Source: Oscillospiraceae bacterium
Lineage (GTDB): Bacteria; Bacillota; Clostridia; Oscillospirales; Ruminococcaceae
DNA: 36,222 nucleotides
NCBI GenBank assembly: GCA_900757485.1
Contig: CAAEOA010000045.1
Coordinates: forward strand, 1-36,222
Direction of reading: 5' to 3'
Below, in pieces: positions 6,348 through 13,842 of the stretch. Under the pieces are notes generated by a model. That model saw only the letters and a list, made by a program, of their open reading frames with translations, was not told the origin of the DNA and made no database searches. Made by a program: the position numbers and the translations under genes. The first letter of the stretch is position 1, and each line of letters starts with the position of its first letter.

Positions 6348-7883
6348 ATGGGCAGAAGAAATGTATTTAAAGATTTAAACAGCGCATGGGGGACGGAATG
6401 GCTGTGGAACCTTCGGGACTCCGTGCAGGACGATCAGCGTATTTTCAAACATACAAAATATTACGACCGCGTTTACAACGATACTCAAAGAGCAATACCG
6501 GACTTTCCGGATTGTCAAAGCAGCTATGAAAATGACCTTTTCATCCTGCTGTACAGCGGTCGGAATGACGTCAACCAAAATGCCGACTGGCTCAAGAGAA
6601 AAATTACAGAAGAGATCAGAAAATGCAAGGATTTTCACGCATTAAAGTCGATTTGCGAAAGCAGAGAGCTGTTTTCGCTGACTGCTGCGGCATCTTTGTT
6701 TCAATCTCTAATGGAAAGTACCATCTCCTATCTTTCCACACAGCATCCAATCCATCAAAATATGGAAATCATAAGAATGCTGGAAGAAAAGATACAAACC
6801 GATTCCCGATACATTACGCGGGAACGAGCAGAAATTAAGAACGGCACTGCGCAACAGCAGAAAAGGTTTTTAAAAGTGCTCAATCGTGTGTATGACCGTC
6901 AAAAGCAGCGTGAAAACCTATATATCAAGCTGGAGGAATGCTATCTGTTGGAACAACAGCCCAAAAAGGCAATGGAAGCCGCTGTTCAAAAAGCCATACA
7001 GGCTGTGAACGAAATTCGCTATATACTGATTTCATGGGGTGATAATGAAGGCACAGCCGGCACGATTCCCTTTGACAGCAAAATCTTGGAACGAGTGAAG
7101 CACGATCGGCAGCTTGGAGAGATCTCAAAACTGCTCGGCAAATACAAGGAAATGCTGATCGACAAGCGAAAAAACAGTTTTGCTTACGGCGAGGGAGAAA
7201 AATATGACCTGACGACCGGGCATGATCTCAACGCCTGCCTATCCTCAGATATATCGCTGTTGAGCACATCGGAAACACAGCCGCTGTTTATGCACAAATT
7301 TATGAACAGCAGTTTGACGCAATACCGCAAACGGGAAGCTGTTACCAAAGCAAAGGGTGACATTATCGCCTGTGTAGACGGCAGCGGAAGCATGTCGGAT
7401 ACGATTGCATGGGCAATGGCGCTCGCGCTTGCTTTACAGGAAATCGCAGCGGAAGACAGGAAAAAATTTGCATTGATCCAATTTGGAAGCAAAAGCCAAA
7501 CTCGTATCGATGAATTTATCCCCGGAGTCTACACGCAAGAAGGCATCATGAACGCCGCATCACACTTTTTTAACGGCGGCACCGACTTTGAGCGACCGCT
7601 CCAGGAAGCGATCCAGTTGATTGAAAAAGGTTATCAGGATGCAGAAATCGTTTTTATTACCGACGGAGAATGCACCATATCGGAGGAATTTTCCGAACAA
7701 TTTACAAAATTTCGGGAAGGACATAAGCTGACGGTGACCGGTATCCTGATTGATGAATCCGATAGCAGTTGTGGTGACAGTATAAAGCCATTCTGCAACA
7801 GGCTTTATCGAACAAGTACAACCGATCGAAACGATATCGCAGCGGATCTGCTCCGGCGAATCGACAACTGCGAAGCGGCATAA
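6348..7883 (+). CDS. VWA-domain protein, ViaA/CoxE-like partner of the MoxR ATPase
   Basis: 511 residues, ATG with AAAGGAGA upstream (6332-6339). The first ~330 residues are mostly helical and charged. The C-terminal part is a von Willebrand factor A domain with a complete MIDAS: DGSGSM (344-349), the Thr in FNGGTDFE, and FITDGECTI for the last metal-binding Asp. Length and layout (long helical N-terminus, C-terminal VWA) match ViaA/CoxE-type proteins, which pair with MoxR/RavA ATPases as a chaperone-like unit. The MoxR gene is two genes upstream with only ssb and the palindromic element between. No signal peptide or membrane segment, so cytoplasmic. Its last codons and terminator are duplicated at 10627-10735. 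Family confident; client unknown. Confidence 0.8.
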   Translation: MGRRNVFKDLNSAWGTEWLWNLRDSVQDDQRIFKHTKYYDRVYNDTQRAIPDFPDCQSSYENDLFILLYSGRNDVNQNADWLKRKITEEIRKCKDFHALKSICESRELFSLTAAASLFQSLMESTISYLSTQHPIHQNMEIIRMLEEKIQTDSRYITRERAEIKNGTAQQQKRFLKVLNRVYDRQKQRENLYIKLEECYLLEQQPKKAMEAAVQKAIQAVNEIRYILISWGDNEGTAGTIPFDSKILERVKHDRQLGEISKLLGKYKEMLIDKRKNSFAYGEGEKYDLTTGHDLNACLSSDISLLSTSETQPLFMHKFMNSSLTQYRKREAVTKAKGDIIACVDGSGSMSDTIAWAMALALALQEIAAEDRKKFALIQFGSKSQTRIDEFIPGVYTQEGIMNAASHFFNGGTDFERPLQEAIQLIEKGYQDAEIVFITDGECTISEEFSEQFTKFREGHKLTVTGILIDESDSSCGDSIKPFCNRLYRTSTTDRNDIAADLLRRIDNCEAA

Positions 7884-7920
7884 AGCAATATTTAACCAGA
7901 AAGTAATTTTTGCATATGAA

Positions 7921-7973
7921 AGCGTAAGTGCAACACACGGATTGAGTGTTTCGCACTTACGCTTATTCTTTTT
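7921..7973 (+). terminator. Intrinsic terminator after the VWA gene
   Basis: AGCGTAAGTGC (7921-7931) pairs perfectly with GCACTTACGCT (7953-7963), 11 bp, followed by TATTCTTTTT. It ends the clamp-MoxR-SSB-VWA unit. A diverged copy exists at 10684-10725. Confidence 0.85.
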
Positions 7974-8112
7974 GCAATGAGAGTATGCATTGCTCCATCA
8001 GCAAACACACAATGCTGCCGAGTAGTCGGATACGTTTTATCACAAAAGGTGTTTGCAGAATGAAAATAGAATATTCAAATATTTACCACTTTTATTTGAC
8101 AGCCAGTTGTGG

Positions 8113-8133
8113 TACAATGAGAACAAATGTTCT
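8113..8133 (+). promoter_or_regulatory. LexA (SOS) box overlapping the Y-polymerase promoter
   Basis: AGAACAAATGTTCT (8120-8133) is a GAAC-N4-GTTC palindrome matching the Gram-positive LexA/DinR operator. It begins 1 nt after a -10 like TACAAT (8113-8118) and lies 49 nt before the polymerase start codon. LexA bound here should block initiation until DNA damage. Confidence 0.8.
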
Positions 8134-8182
8134 TTATGATTTGTATTGCGTCCAAAGTTGTAATAAGGAAGTGATTTTTAGG

Positions 8183-9418
8183 ATGGGACGGACAATTTTA
8201 CATGCAGACTGCAATAATTTTTATGCCTCTGTCGAGTGTTTGTACAATTCTGCCCTGCGCGGCAAACCGGTTGCTGTGGCAGGTGATCTGGAACAGAGGC
8301 ATGGAATTGTGTTGGCTAAAAATGATCTGGCTAAGGCTTGCGGAATCCAAACCGGTAATCCGCTTTGGTTAGCAAAACAGCTCTGTCCGGAGATCGTTTT
8401 TGTCCCGCCGCATTATGACAGGTACCTGCGTTTTTCCCGAATTGCACAGGAGATTTACAACGAATATACCGACCAAGTGGAGCCATTTGGACTGGATGAA
8501 GCATGGCTGGATGTGACCGGCTCCGGCATTATGGGAACCGGAGAACAAATTGCAAACGAGATTCGGAAACGAATCAAACAGGAGCTTGGAATTACTGTGT
8601 CAGCCGGCGTCAGTTTCAATAAGGTTTTTGCAAAATTAGGTTCCGATATTAAAAAGCCGGATGCGACCACTATCATCACACAGGAGAATTTCAGAGAGAT
8701 AGTTTGGACACTGCCGGTCAGTGATTTATTGTATGTCGGTCCTGCAACTACCCGCAAGCTGAACAGTTTTGCGATTCATACGATCGGTGACTTGGCATCA
8801 GCGCCTGATGAATGGTTAAAATCAAAATTGGGTAAAATCGGATTCATGCTGAAAATATTCGCGCAAGGAAAGGATACTTCACCTGTTTCAGTAGCAGGAA
8901 CCCCGCCGAAAATCAAAAGCATTGGAAACAGTATGACTACACCGCGGGATTTGGTAACGGATGAGGAGATGAAAATCACTATGCTGGTACTGGCAGAAAG
9001 CGTAGCGGAACGGATGCGAGGCTGCTTCTTTCGAGCCGGTACTGTGGAAGTCTCTTTGCGGGATAATGAACTGTCCTATTGTACCAGACAGAAAAAGCTG
9101 TCCTATCCGACCGGCAATTCGGAAGATATTTTTAAGGCGGCATTTAAGTTGTATAAAGAGAATCATCTTTCCGGCAAGCCGTTGCGTTCCATTGGCATAC
9201 GCGCCTGTGATCTGTCTATGGAAAAGGAAGTACAATTATCCTTGTTTCCGGGCGTGATAAGGACACAAAAAATCGACCGTTTGGAAACAGCGGTCGATTC
9301 AATTCGCAGTAGATTCGGACATTTTACCGTCCGGCGGGCAGTCATGCTTACCGATCCAATTTTGTCAGACACCAACCCCGCGGCCGAGCATACGATCCAT
9401 CCGGTCAGTTTTTTATGA
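8183..9418 (+). CDS. Y-family DNA polymerase (DinB/UmuC-like), SOS-regulated
   Basis: 411 residues; ATG at 8183 with AAGGAAG upstream. Residues ILHADCNNFYASVE hold metal ligand D9. FGLDEAWLDVTG holds D105 and E106, the second catalytic site of Y-family polymerases. A helix-hairpin-helix-like region (VGPATTRKLNSFAIHTIGDLA) follows, then the little-finger domain. Residues 351-355, QLSLF, are a textbook beta-clamp-binding pentapeptide, so the enzyme should dock on a sliding clamp, possibly the paralogue at 2925. The LexA box just upstream indicates SOS control. It heads a three-gene set with the small protein at 9443 and the SRAP protein at 9745, a lesion-tolerance cassette often carried by mobile elements. 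The DinB/UmuC-type split cannot be settled by eye. Confidence 0.9.
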   Translation: MGRTILHADCNNFYASVECLYNSALRGKPVAVAGDLEQRHGIVLAKNDLAKACGIQTGNPLWLAKQLCPEIVFVPPHYDRYLRFSRIAQEIYNEYTDQVEPFGLDEAWLDVTGSGIMGTGEQIANEIRKRIKQELGITVSAGVSFNKVFAKLGSDIKKPDATTIITQENFREIVWTLPVSDLLYVGPATTRKLNSFAIHTIGDLASAPDEWLKSKLGKIGFMLKIFAQGKDTSPVSVAGTPPKIKSIGNSMTTPRDLVTDEEMKITMLVLAESVAERMRGCFFRAGTVEVSLRDNELSYCTRQKKLSYPTGNSEDIFKAAFKLYKENHLSGKPLRSIGIRACDLSMEKEVQLSLFPGVIRTQKIDRLETAVDSIRSRFGHFTVRRAVMLTDPILSDTNPAAEHTIHPVSFL

Positions 9419-9442
9419 TATTTATGAGGTTGAACGATAGCA

Positions 9443-9688
9443 ATGGCAAAGAAAATCTATGTAAAAGTAAATGTGGACTTTGATGCTGACGGCAAGATGA
9501 CGCCCCGCTCGGTAATTTGGGAAGACGGGCACATATTCGAGATTGACCGGGTATTGTCAAGCTGCCGCCGTGCCAGCCTGAAAGCCGGCGGAATCGGTAT
9601 CAGATATACGGTAAAAATCGGAAGGCACACAACATATATTTACTATGAAGACCCCGCATGGTTTGTGGAGGGGAAAGAGATCAATTAG
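9443..9688 (+). CDS. Small conserved protein between Y-polymerase and SRAP genes
   Basis: 81 residues, ATG 24 nt after the polymerase stop, with only a weak GAGGT upstream. The sequence is orderly and beta-rich: KKIYVKVNVDFDADGKM, PRSVIWEDGHIFEIDRVL, a Lys-Ala-Gly-Gly-Ile-Gly-Ile-Arg-Tyr segment, then YIYYEDPAWFVEGK. There are no catalytic motifs, membrane segment or helix-turn-helix. I recall similar proteins beside Y-family polymerase genes in Firmicutes, but I cannot give a family name with certainty. Its position in an SOS-controlled unit suggests an accessory role in lesion bypass. Function unknown. Confidence 0.75.
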   Translation: MAKKIYVKVNVDFDADGKMTPRSVIWEDGHIFEIDRVLSSCRRASLKAGGIGIRYTVKIGRHTTYIYYEDPAWFVEGKEIN

Positions 9689-9744
9689 GCTTGTATACTG
9701 ATTGCTGTTTGCGATACAATATATACAACAAGGAGTGCGATACT

Positions 9745-10335
9745 ATGTGCGGCAGATATACACTGTTTACTGAAGAACAGACCGAGGATATCCGAAATAT
9801 CATTCGAGAAGTACAGGAGAAACAGCCTGAAAACAACATGAAGTCAGGCGAAATTTTTCCAACCAATACCGCGCCGATTCTGAAAGCTGAGGGCGGTCAG
9901 CTTGGCGCAGATTTAGCGATATGGGGTTTTCCGAAGTTTGACGGAAAAGGTGTCATTATCAATGCGCGTTCCGAGACGGCAGAACAAAAGAAGATGTTTC
10001 GCGAAAGTCTGCTCACCCGCCGCTGTGTCATTCCGTCCACAGGCTTTTACGAGTGGTCACAGGATGAAAGGAAACAAAAATATCTGTTTCGTCTGCCTGA
10101 CACAACAGCGTTATATATGGCGGGATTCTATAACGAGTTCAAGGGTGAGCGGCGGTATGTGATCCTGACAGCTGATGCAAACAGTTCTATTTCAGATGTG
10201 CATAACCGAATGCCGGTGGTGCTGGACAGAAACAGTTTGATTGACTGGGTGTTTGATACAGAAAAAGCGTTAAATTATCTGCATCAGGGATTGCCGTTGT
10301 TGGTAAAGAGAGAAGTATATACAACAGAGGAATAA
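9745..10335 (+). CDS. SRAP-family abasic-site shield (YedK/HMCES-like)
   Basis: 196 residues, ATG with AAGGAGT upstream. After Met removal Cys2 (MCGRYT) becomes the N-terminal nucleophile that forms a thiazolidine crosslink with abasic sites in single-stranded DNA. The other SRAP active-site residues are present at the expected places: Asn73 in INARSET, Glu103 in GFYEW and His153 in VHNRMPVVL. E. coli YedK has C2, N75, E105 and H160. Full length for bacterial members (about 200-230). Third gene of the SOS set, so probably co-induced with the polymerase; protection of exposed single strands during ICE transfer is an attractive inference. Confidence 0.92.
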   Translation: MCGRYTLFTEEQTEDIRNIIREVQEKQPENNMKSGEIFPTNTAPILKAEGGQLGADLAIWGFPKFDGKGVIINARSETAEQKKMFRESLLTRRCVIPSTGFYEWSQDERKQKYLFRLPDTTALYMAGFYNEFKGERRYVILTADANSSISDVHNRMPVVLDRNSLIDWVFDTEKALNYLHQGLPLLVKREVYTTEE

Positions 10336-10366
10336 CGAAAAAATCTTTCATAGAGCAATCACACCT

Positions 10367-10519
10367 TCAGCGTTTTTTATTTTTGCGTTCCAAATACTCC
10401 TTTTGTTCTTCCTCATTTGCCGGTCTGATATCATCGTGCCCGCAATCAGGACAGCAATCTACTTCTCCAACGCGTTCAAAGAGAAACCCGCAATATGGAT
10501 TGTCACATTTATAAATCAT
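10367..10519 (-). CDS. Small zinc-ribbon protein (intact copy)
   Basis: 50 residues, ATG at 10519 preceded by GGAG with the same spacing as its inverted copy at 2303. The cysteine pairs CDNPYC and CCPDC form a rubredoxin-like zinc ribbon, followed by an acidic then basic tail (EEEQKEYLERKNKK). The stop of an S1-like gene relic lies 85 nt upstream on the same strand, suggesting that this gene originally followed the S1-like gene in the ICE operon. Role unknown; zinc ribbons of this size often bind nucleic acid or protein partners. Confidence 0.7.
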   Translation of the reverse strand: MIYKCDNPYCGFLFERVGEVDCCPDCGHDDIRPANEEEQKEYLERKNKKR

Positions 10520-10603
10520 ACTTTCCACTCCGTTTCTTAGCTTTGAACAGTATATCACAAACAGCAATGAGACGCTATTGGCATTTTCTATAAAGATAAT
10601 ATT
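10409..10603 (-). repeat. 195-bp inverted repeat, right copy (partner 2219-2413)
   Basis: Near-identical in inverted orientation to 2219-2413. Together the two copies bracket the 8-kb clamp-to-SRAP module, so homologous recombination between them would invert it. Confidence 0.9.
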
Positions 10604-10630
10604 ACCACTTCGCGATAATTTTTCCGTAGC
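10604..10630 (-). pseudogene. Last eight codons of an S1-like ICE gene (relic)
   Basis: The minus strand reads Tyr-Gly-Lys-Ile-Ile-Ala-Lys-Trp-stop, exactly the C-terminus of the intact S1-like protein whose gene ends at 22877. The DNA differs at about 4 of 28 positions, all third codon positions. It lies immediately upstream of the zinc-ribbon repeat copy and breaks off at about 10628, where DNA matching the VWA gene end begins. Confidence 0.75.
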
Positions 10631-10735
10631 GAGGCGGCATAAGGCAGCGTGTAACAAGGAAGTAATTTTTTTCATTATAAAATAGCGTAAGAGCAAGACA
10701 CTAATGAGTGTTTCGCACTTACGCTTATTCTTTTG
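10627..10735 (+). pseudogene. 3' end of a VWA gene plus its terminator (relic copy)
   Basis: The plus strand reads GAG-GCG-GCA-TAA (Glu-Ala-Ala-stop) and then AAGTAATTTTT and a GTGTTTCGCACTTACGCTTA hairpin. It parallels 7869-7973, the end of the intact VWA gene and its terminator, with moderate divergence. With the S1-like relic it marks an illegitimate joint between two ICE gene ends. Confidence 0.65.
10684..10725 (-). terminator. Bidirectional terminator closing the polysaccharide operon
   Basis: AGCGTAAGAGC (10684-10694) pairs with GCACTTACGCT (10715-10725) with one mismatch, and ACACT/AGTGT adds an inner helix. On the minus strand ATTTTAT follows, 49 nt past the last operon gene; on the plus strand TATTCTTTT follows. 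Confidence 0.65.
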
Positions 10736-10773
10736 CATAGTACTATTCGCTTTTCTCTGCATACTTTCTCACA

Positions 10774-11181
10774 TCACAACAAATTACGTTCCTGCTTCAG
10801 TATGGTAGTTGAAACACCTTCTGTGCGAGGCAAAAAGACAATGTCACATCTGTTTTTAATCAACCCGTATTCAGGCATTTTCAAAAAGGCATCTGAATAA
10901 TCGCTTCCGAGCACAAATACATCAACGTCATACTTGATAACATCTTCTACTTTTTGAGCCATATTATATTCGGGAATAACAAGAGAAACATATTTTAGGT
11001 CTGAAACCATTTCCATCCTCTTGTTTACATCAAAAACAGTTTTTTTACCTTTTTCAAGACAGCAATCATCGGTCGAAGCACCTACAATCAGTTTGTCTCC
11101 GAGTTTGCTTGCGCATTTTAGCAGGTTCATATGACCATAATGCAATAAATCAAAAGTTCCGTAGGTAATTACTGTTTTCAA
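10774..11181 (-). CDS. tagD: Glycerol-3-phosphate cytidylyltransferase (TagD-like)
   Basis: About 135 residues from a TTG at 11181, chosen because GAAAGGGTGAG precedes it and it yields the family's standard start (KTVITYGTFDLLHYGH). The HxGH nucleotide-binding motif (His14, His17) and the C-terminal RTEGVSTT signature are both present, and length equals TagD/TarD (about 130). The enzyme makes CDP-glycerol from CTP and glycerol-3-phosphate. It is the last gene of the polysaccharide operon, 32 nt after the TagF-like transferase that would use CDP-glycerol. The pair therefore probably adds glycerol-phosphate to the surface polymer. An upstream TTG (11199) is possible but poorly placed. Confidence 0.9.
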   Translation of the reverse strand: MKTVITYGTFDLLHYGHMNLLKCASKLGDKLIVGASTDDCCLEKGKKTVFDVNKRMEMVSDLKYVSLVIPEYNMAQKVEDVIKYDVDVFVLGSDYSDAFLKMPEYGLIKNRCDIVFLPRTEGVSTTILKQERNLL

Positions 11182-11213
11182 ACTGCTCACCCTTTCCAAT
11201 TAAAAGCGATTGA

Positions 11214-12356
11214 CTATTTCATATGTGCTAAAATCCAATCGACTGCCGCCTGAGAAGCATCGCCTGTCTCGGTAAAATTCTGTTCTTTTAGAAAGGCAAT
11301 CAATTCATTGAAATATTGTTCATCATTGAAATTCAAAATTTTATCTTCCAATTCCCGATTGTTTTGAGAAACCGGAAACGGAAAATCAAATAGACTAATA
11401 TAAAATCCCCTGTCTGTCATATAATCAGCTATATCGTCAGCATAAAACATTGCTCTGCGTTTAAGTAGCGCAAAATCAAAAATAACTGATGAATAATCGG
11501 TTATCAAAAAATCACTTATCATATATAGCTCCTGAATATCAGGATAATGTGATACGTTTATTACAAACCGTTCATCAAATTTAACATGATCTGCCGCAGC
11601 AAAAATGTTCGGATGCAGCTTCAGCATAATTTTCCAGGAGCCGCCGAACCGTTTTTTCAAAGCCTTGCAGCAACGCTCATAATCAAGGCTGTACGAATCT
11701 AATCCCAAAGATTTCCTGAAAGTTGGGGCATATAAAAGAAAGTGCAAATCCTCAGAAATTCCAAGCGCGTTTTTTATTTTTCCGATTTCATTATCCGAAA
11801 ATGTGAACAAGCGATCATTTCGAGGCAGACCATGCTGCAATATTTCGCCTTTTTCATACCAAAAATCTTCACGGTAAACCTTCGTCAACGCATTACAGTT
11901 TGAAAGCATAACGTCGGTTTGAGAAGCATCACGCTTAGCCTGTCTTACATAATTAGATTCGAGCTCACTTTCCACGGAACGCTCTACCTTTTTCAGCGTA
12001 AAACCGCCATGCCAAGTTTGCATATAATACTGCGTTCTTTTTTTGCGGCAATAATCTTTACGGCAATTATCAACCCATACCCGTGCGGTTGACATTTCAT
12101 ATATATAACGTAGGGAGTGAAAACGAACTACACGGAACGGCTTAGGAGTATTCGGATTTTCAATACCGTTAGTAACCCAAACCAAATCAATATCATCGCG
12201 TTTTTCTATTAGCTTTTCCGCAATATATTTTGGATTATCGCTATAAGCTCTTCCGTAGTATGACTGAAAGATTATTTTGTCTTTTTTTACGGGAAGTAAG
12301 GTGCAGAACATCCAAAAAGCTCTGCGTACAATTCTTTTAATCAAGTTTTTTAGCAC
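11214..12356 (-). CDS. CDP-glycerol glycerophosphotransferase (TagB/TagF family)
   Basis: About 380 residues. The family fold (Glyphos_transf) is shown by QTWHGG with the catalytic-type His, LLYAPTFR, KLHPN, and TDYSSVIFDFALL near the C-terminal nucleotide site. I prefer the GTG at 12356, which has GAAGG 8 nt upstream, over the ATG at 12377, which has none; both give the same protein apart from seven residues. An N-terminal hydrophobic/basic patch fits peripheral membrane association. It transfers glycerol-phosphate from CDP-glycerol. Shorter than processive TagF (about 700), so more likely a decorating or single-domain enzyme. About 200 bp without a gene precede it, the second-largest gap in this operon. 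Confidence 0.85.
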   Translation of the reverse strand: MLKNLIKRIVRRAFWMFCTLLPVKKDKIIFQSYYGRAYSDNPKYIAEKLIEKRDDIDLVWVTNGIENPNTPKPFRVVRFHSLRYIYEMSTARVWVDNCRKDYCRKKRTQYYMQTWHGGFTLKKVERSVESELESNYVRQAKRDASQTDVMLSNCNALTKVYREDFWYEKGEILQHGLPRNDRLFTFSDNEIGKIKNALGISEDLHFLLYAPTFRKSLGLDSYSLDYERCCKALKKRFGGSWKIMLKLHPNIFAAADHVKFDERFVINVSHYPDIQELYMISDFLITDYSSVIFDFALLKRRAMFYADDIADYMTDRGFYISLFDFPFPVSQNNRELEDKILNFNDEQYFNELIAFLKEQNFTETGDASQAAVDWILAHMK

Positions 12357-12399
12357 TATAATAACCTTCAATATCATAAATTTTAAAAATGATTTCTAT

Positions 12400-12429
12400 A
12401 ATATAGCTCACTGAACTATGCATAAGCAA
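12400..12429 (-). promoter_or_regulatory. Possible internal promoter ahead of the TagF-like gene
   Basis: On the minus strand, TTGCTT (12429-12424), an 18-nt spacer and TATATT (12405-12400) lie 44 nt upstream of the preferred start in a 220-bp gap. The match is modest. If active, the glycerol-phosphate genes would be expressed independently of the upstream switch. Confidence 0.3.
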
Positions 12430-12576
12430 CAATCGCAAATTATTCTGCCAGTGCATCATATCGGTTTGACTTGTTCAGCAGGCAATATATAATACCTTGC
12501 TAAAGGAAAAATCCAAAATAGAAAACGGATATAAAACGACTGATAAAACAAGCTAAAGTAATACTCATATATCCTA

Positions 12577-13842
12577 TTAGCTTTTCGGCATCAATCTCGC
12601 GTTTTTTATGATAATACAAATTATATATATTAAAACAGCCCATTCAGAGATTGAAGTCATGGCTGCCAGTGTGACTGCGCTGATAGCACCAAAAAGCGCC
12701 ATAATAACTAAACCCGCCAAATGAACAGCCATTCCGATAAACATTGCATAATTTGCATATTTTGAAATTCCCATTGCACCAAGAGTAGGATAACTTAAAA
12801 TATATCGCGGGAAGATTGCGATAACTCCGGGAATAAACATGCGAAGAACCGTTGCTGTCGGCGCATATTCTTTTCCGAAGATCAAAACACACAAGGGCTC
12901 TGCAAAAACAAAGACAATTCCACAGCCAAGAATCAGAATCGGCATAGCAATCATAAGAATTTTTTTAACTATCTTAAAATCGCGATTGCGAATCATATAC
13001 GGATACAGACTGTCCGAGATAGGAAAGAAAGCACTTTTCGCCGTAGATACTCCCCGATCAGCAGCCGTATAAAATCCCGTTGTTGTGTTTGATTGGTCGA
13101 TCATACCCAAAATAACCGTATTTGTTGCAGTATAGACCGTACTGGCTATTTTGGAATAAAAGAAGAAAGAAGAACGTTTTAAATCTCTTCGGATATCGGA
13201 AATGGTGACTTTAACAAAGCGGTATCCCATCGTCTTAAAAAGATGAATATACGCTCCGACTACGGCACCGATATTTCCAATCAGCAGCATAAGCGGAACC
13301 AAAAGATATTCCGATGGCTTTTTTAAAAAAACAAAAATCATAATGCAGAAAAAGAATTTTATGATAAGCGTTCTTATGGTAACCGCGGTCATTTTTTCTA
13401 AACCGCGGTAAATATAATCAGGCAAAAACGAATTAACCGCATAAGCCAACAAATATAAAAAATAAAGTGTTTTATCTTCCGATACCACAGGAACAGTAAA
13501 ACAAAGGACCAGCATCACAAGACAACTGATTCCCATAAAAATAAGCTTTATAACAGCTACCGAGGTAATTCGCGCACAAATATAATTTTTATCATCCCTG
13601 TTTTTGGAAACATCTTCGGTAGCCGAAAGGAGAAAACCGAAATCCATAAACAATTGAAAGTATGTCATCATAGCAACCGCAACGCCGAGACGGCCGTAGA
13701 GTTCCGGCTTAAGAACACGGGTCTGATACGGTACGGTAATAAAACTGAATAAATAGGTGGAAAACTGCATGGCATATAGCATAACCGTATTTTTGAAAAG
13801 TACTTTGCTTTTTTGATCAATTTTATTAAGGTTATTTTGCAT
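12577..13842 (-). CDS. Wzx-type polysaccharide flippase
   Basis: 421 residues with about 12 hydrophobic segments spread over the whole length and few charged residues between them. The N-terminal FKNTVMLYAMQFSTYLFSFI and VPYQTRVLKPELYGRLG stretch is typical of the polysaccharide biosynthesis/oligosaccharide flippase family (MOP superfamily). It would move undecaprenyl-linked repeat units across the membrane for polymerisation outside. The start overlaps the end of the GT2 gene upstream by 11 nt, so translation is coupled. Full length for the family. Confidence 0.88.
   Translation of the reverse strand: MQNNLNKIDQKSKVLFKNTVMLYAMQFSTYLFSFITVPYQTRVLKPELYGRLGVAVAMMTYFQLFMDFGFLLSATEDVSKNRDDKNYICARITSVAVIKLIFMGISCLVMLVLCFTVPVVSEDKTLYFLYLLAYAVNSFLPDYIYRGLEKMTAVTIRTLIIKFFFCIMIFVFLKKPSEYLLVPLMLLIGNIGAVVGAYIHLFKTMGYRFVKVTISDIRRDLKRSSFFFYSKIASTVYTATNTVILGMIDQSNTTTGFYTAADRGVSTAKSAFFPISDSLYPYMIRNRDFKIVKKILMIAMPILILGCGIVFVFAEPLCVLIFGKEYAPTATVLRMFIPGVIAIFPRYILSYPTLGAMGISKYANYAMFIGMAVHLAGLVIMALFGAISAVTLAAMTSISEWAVLIYIICIIIKNARLMPKS

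Noticed and set aside
8096..8118. TTGACA (8096-8101) as the -35 of the polymerase promoter
   Set aside because: It is only 11 nt from the TACAAT box, too short for a sigma-70 promoter. The LexA-box-adjacent -10 is kept, but with a weaker -35.
7946..8182. N-terminal extension of the Y-family polymerase
   Set aside because: It runs through the VWA terminator and over the LexA box, and has no polymerase motifs. The ATG at 8183 has a ribosome binding site and gives the family's normal start.
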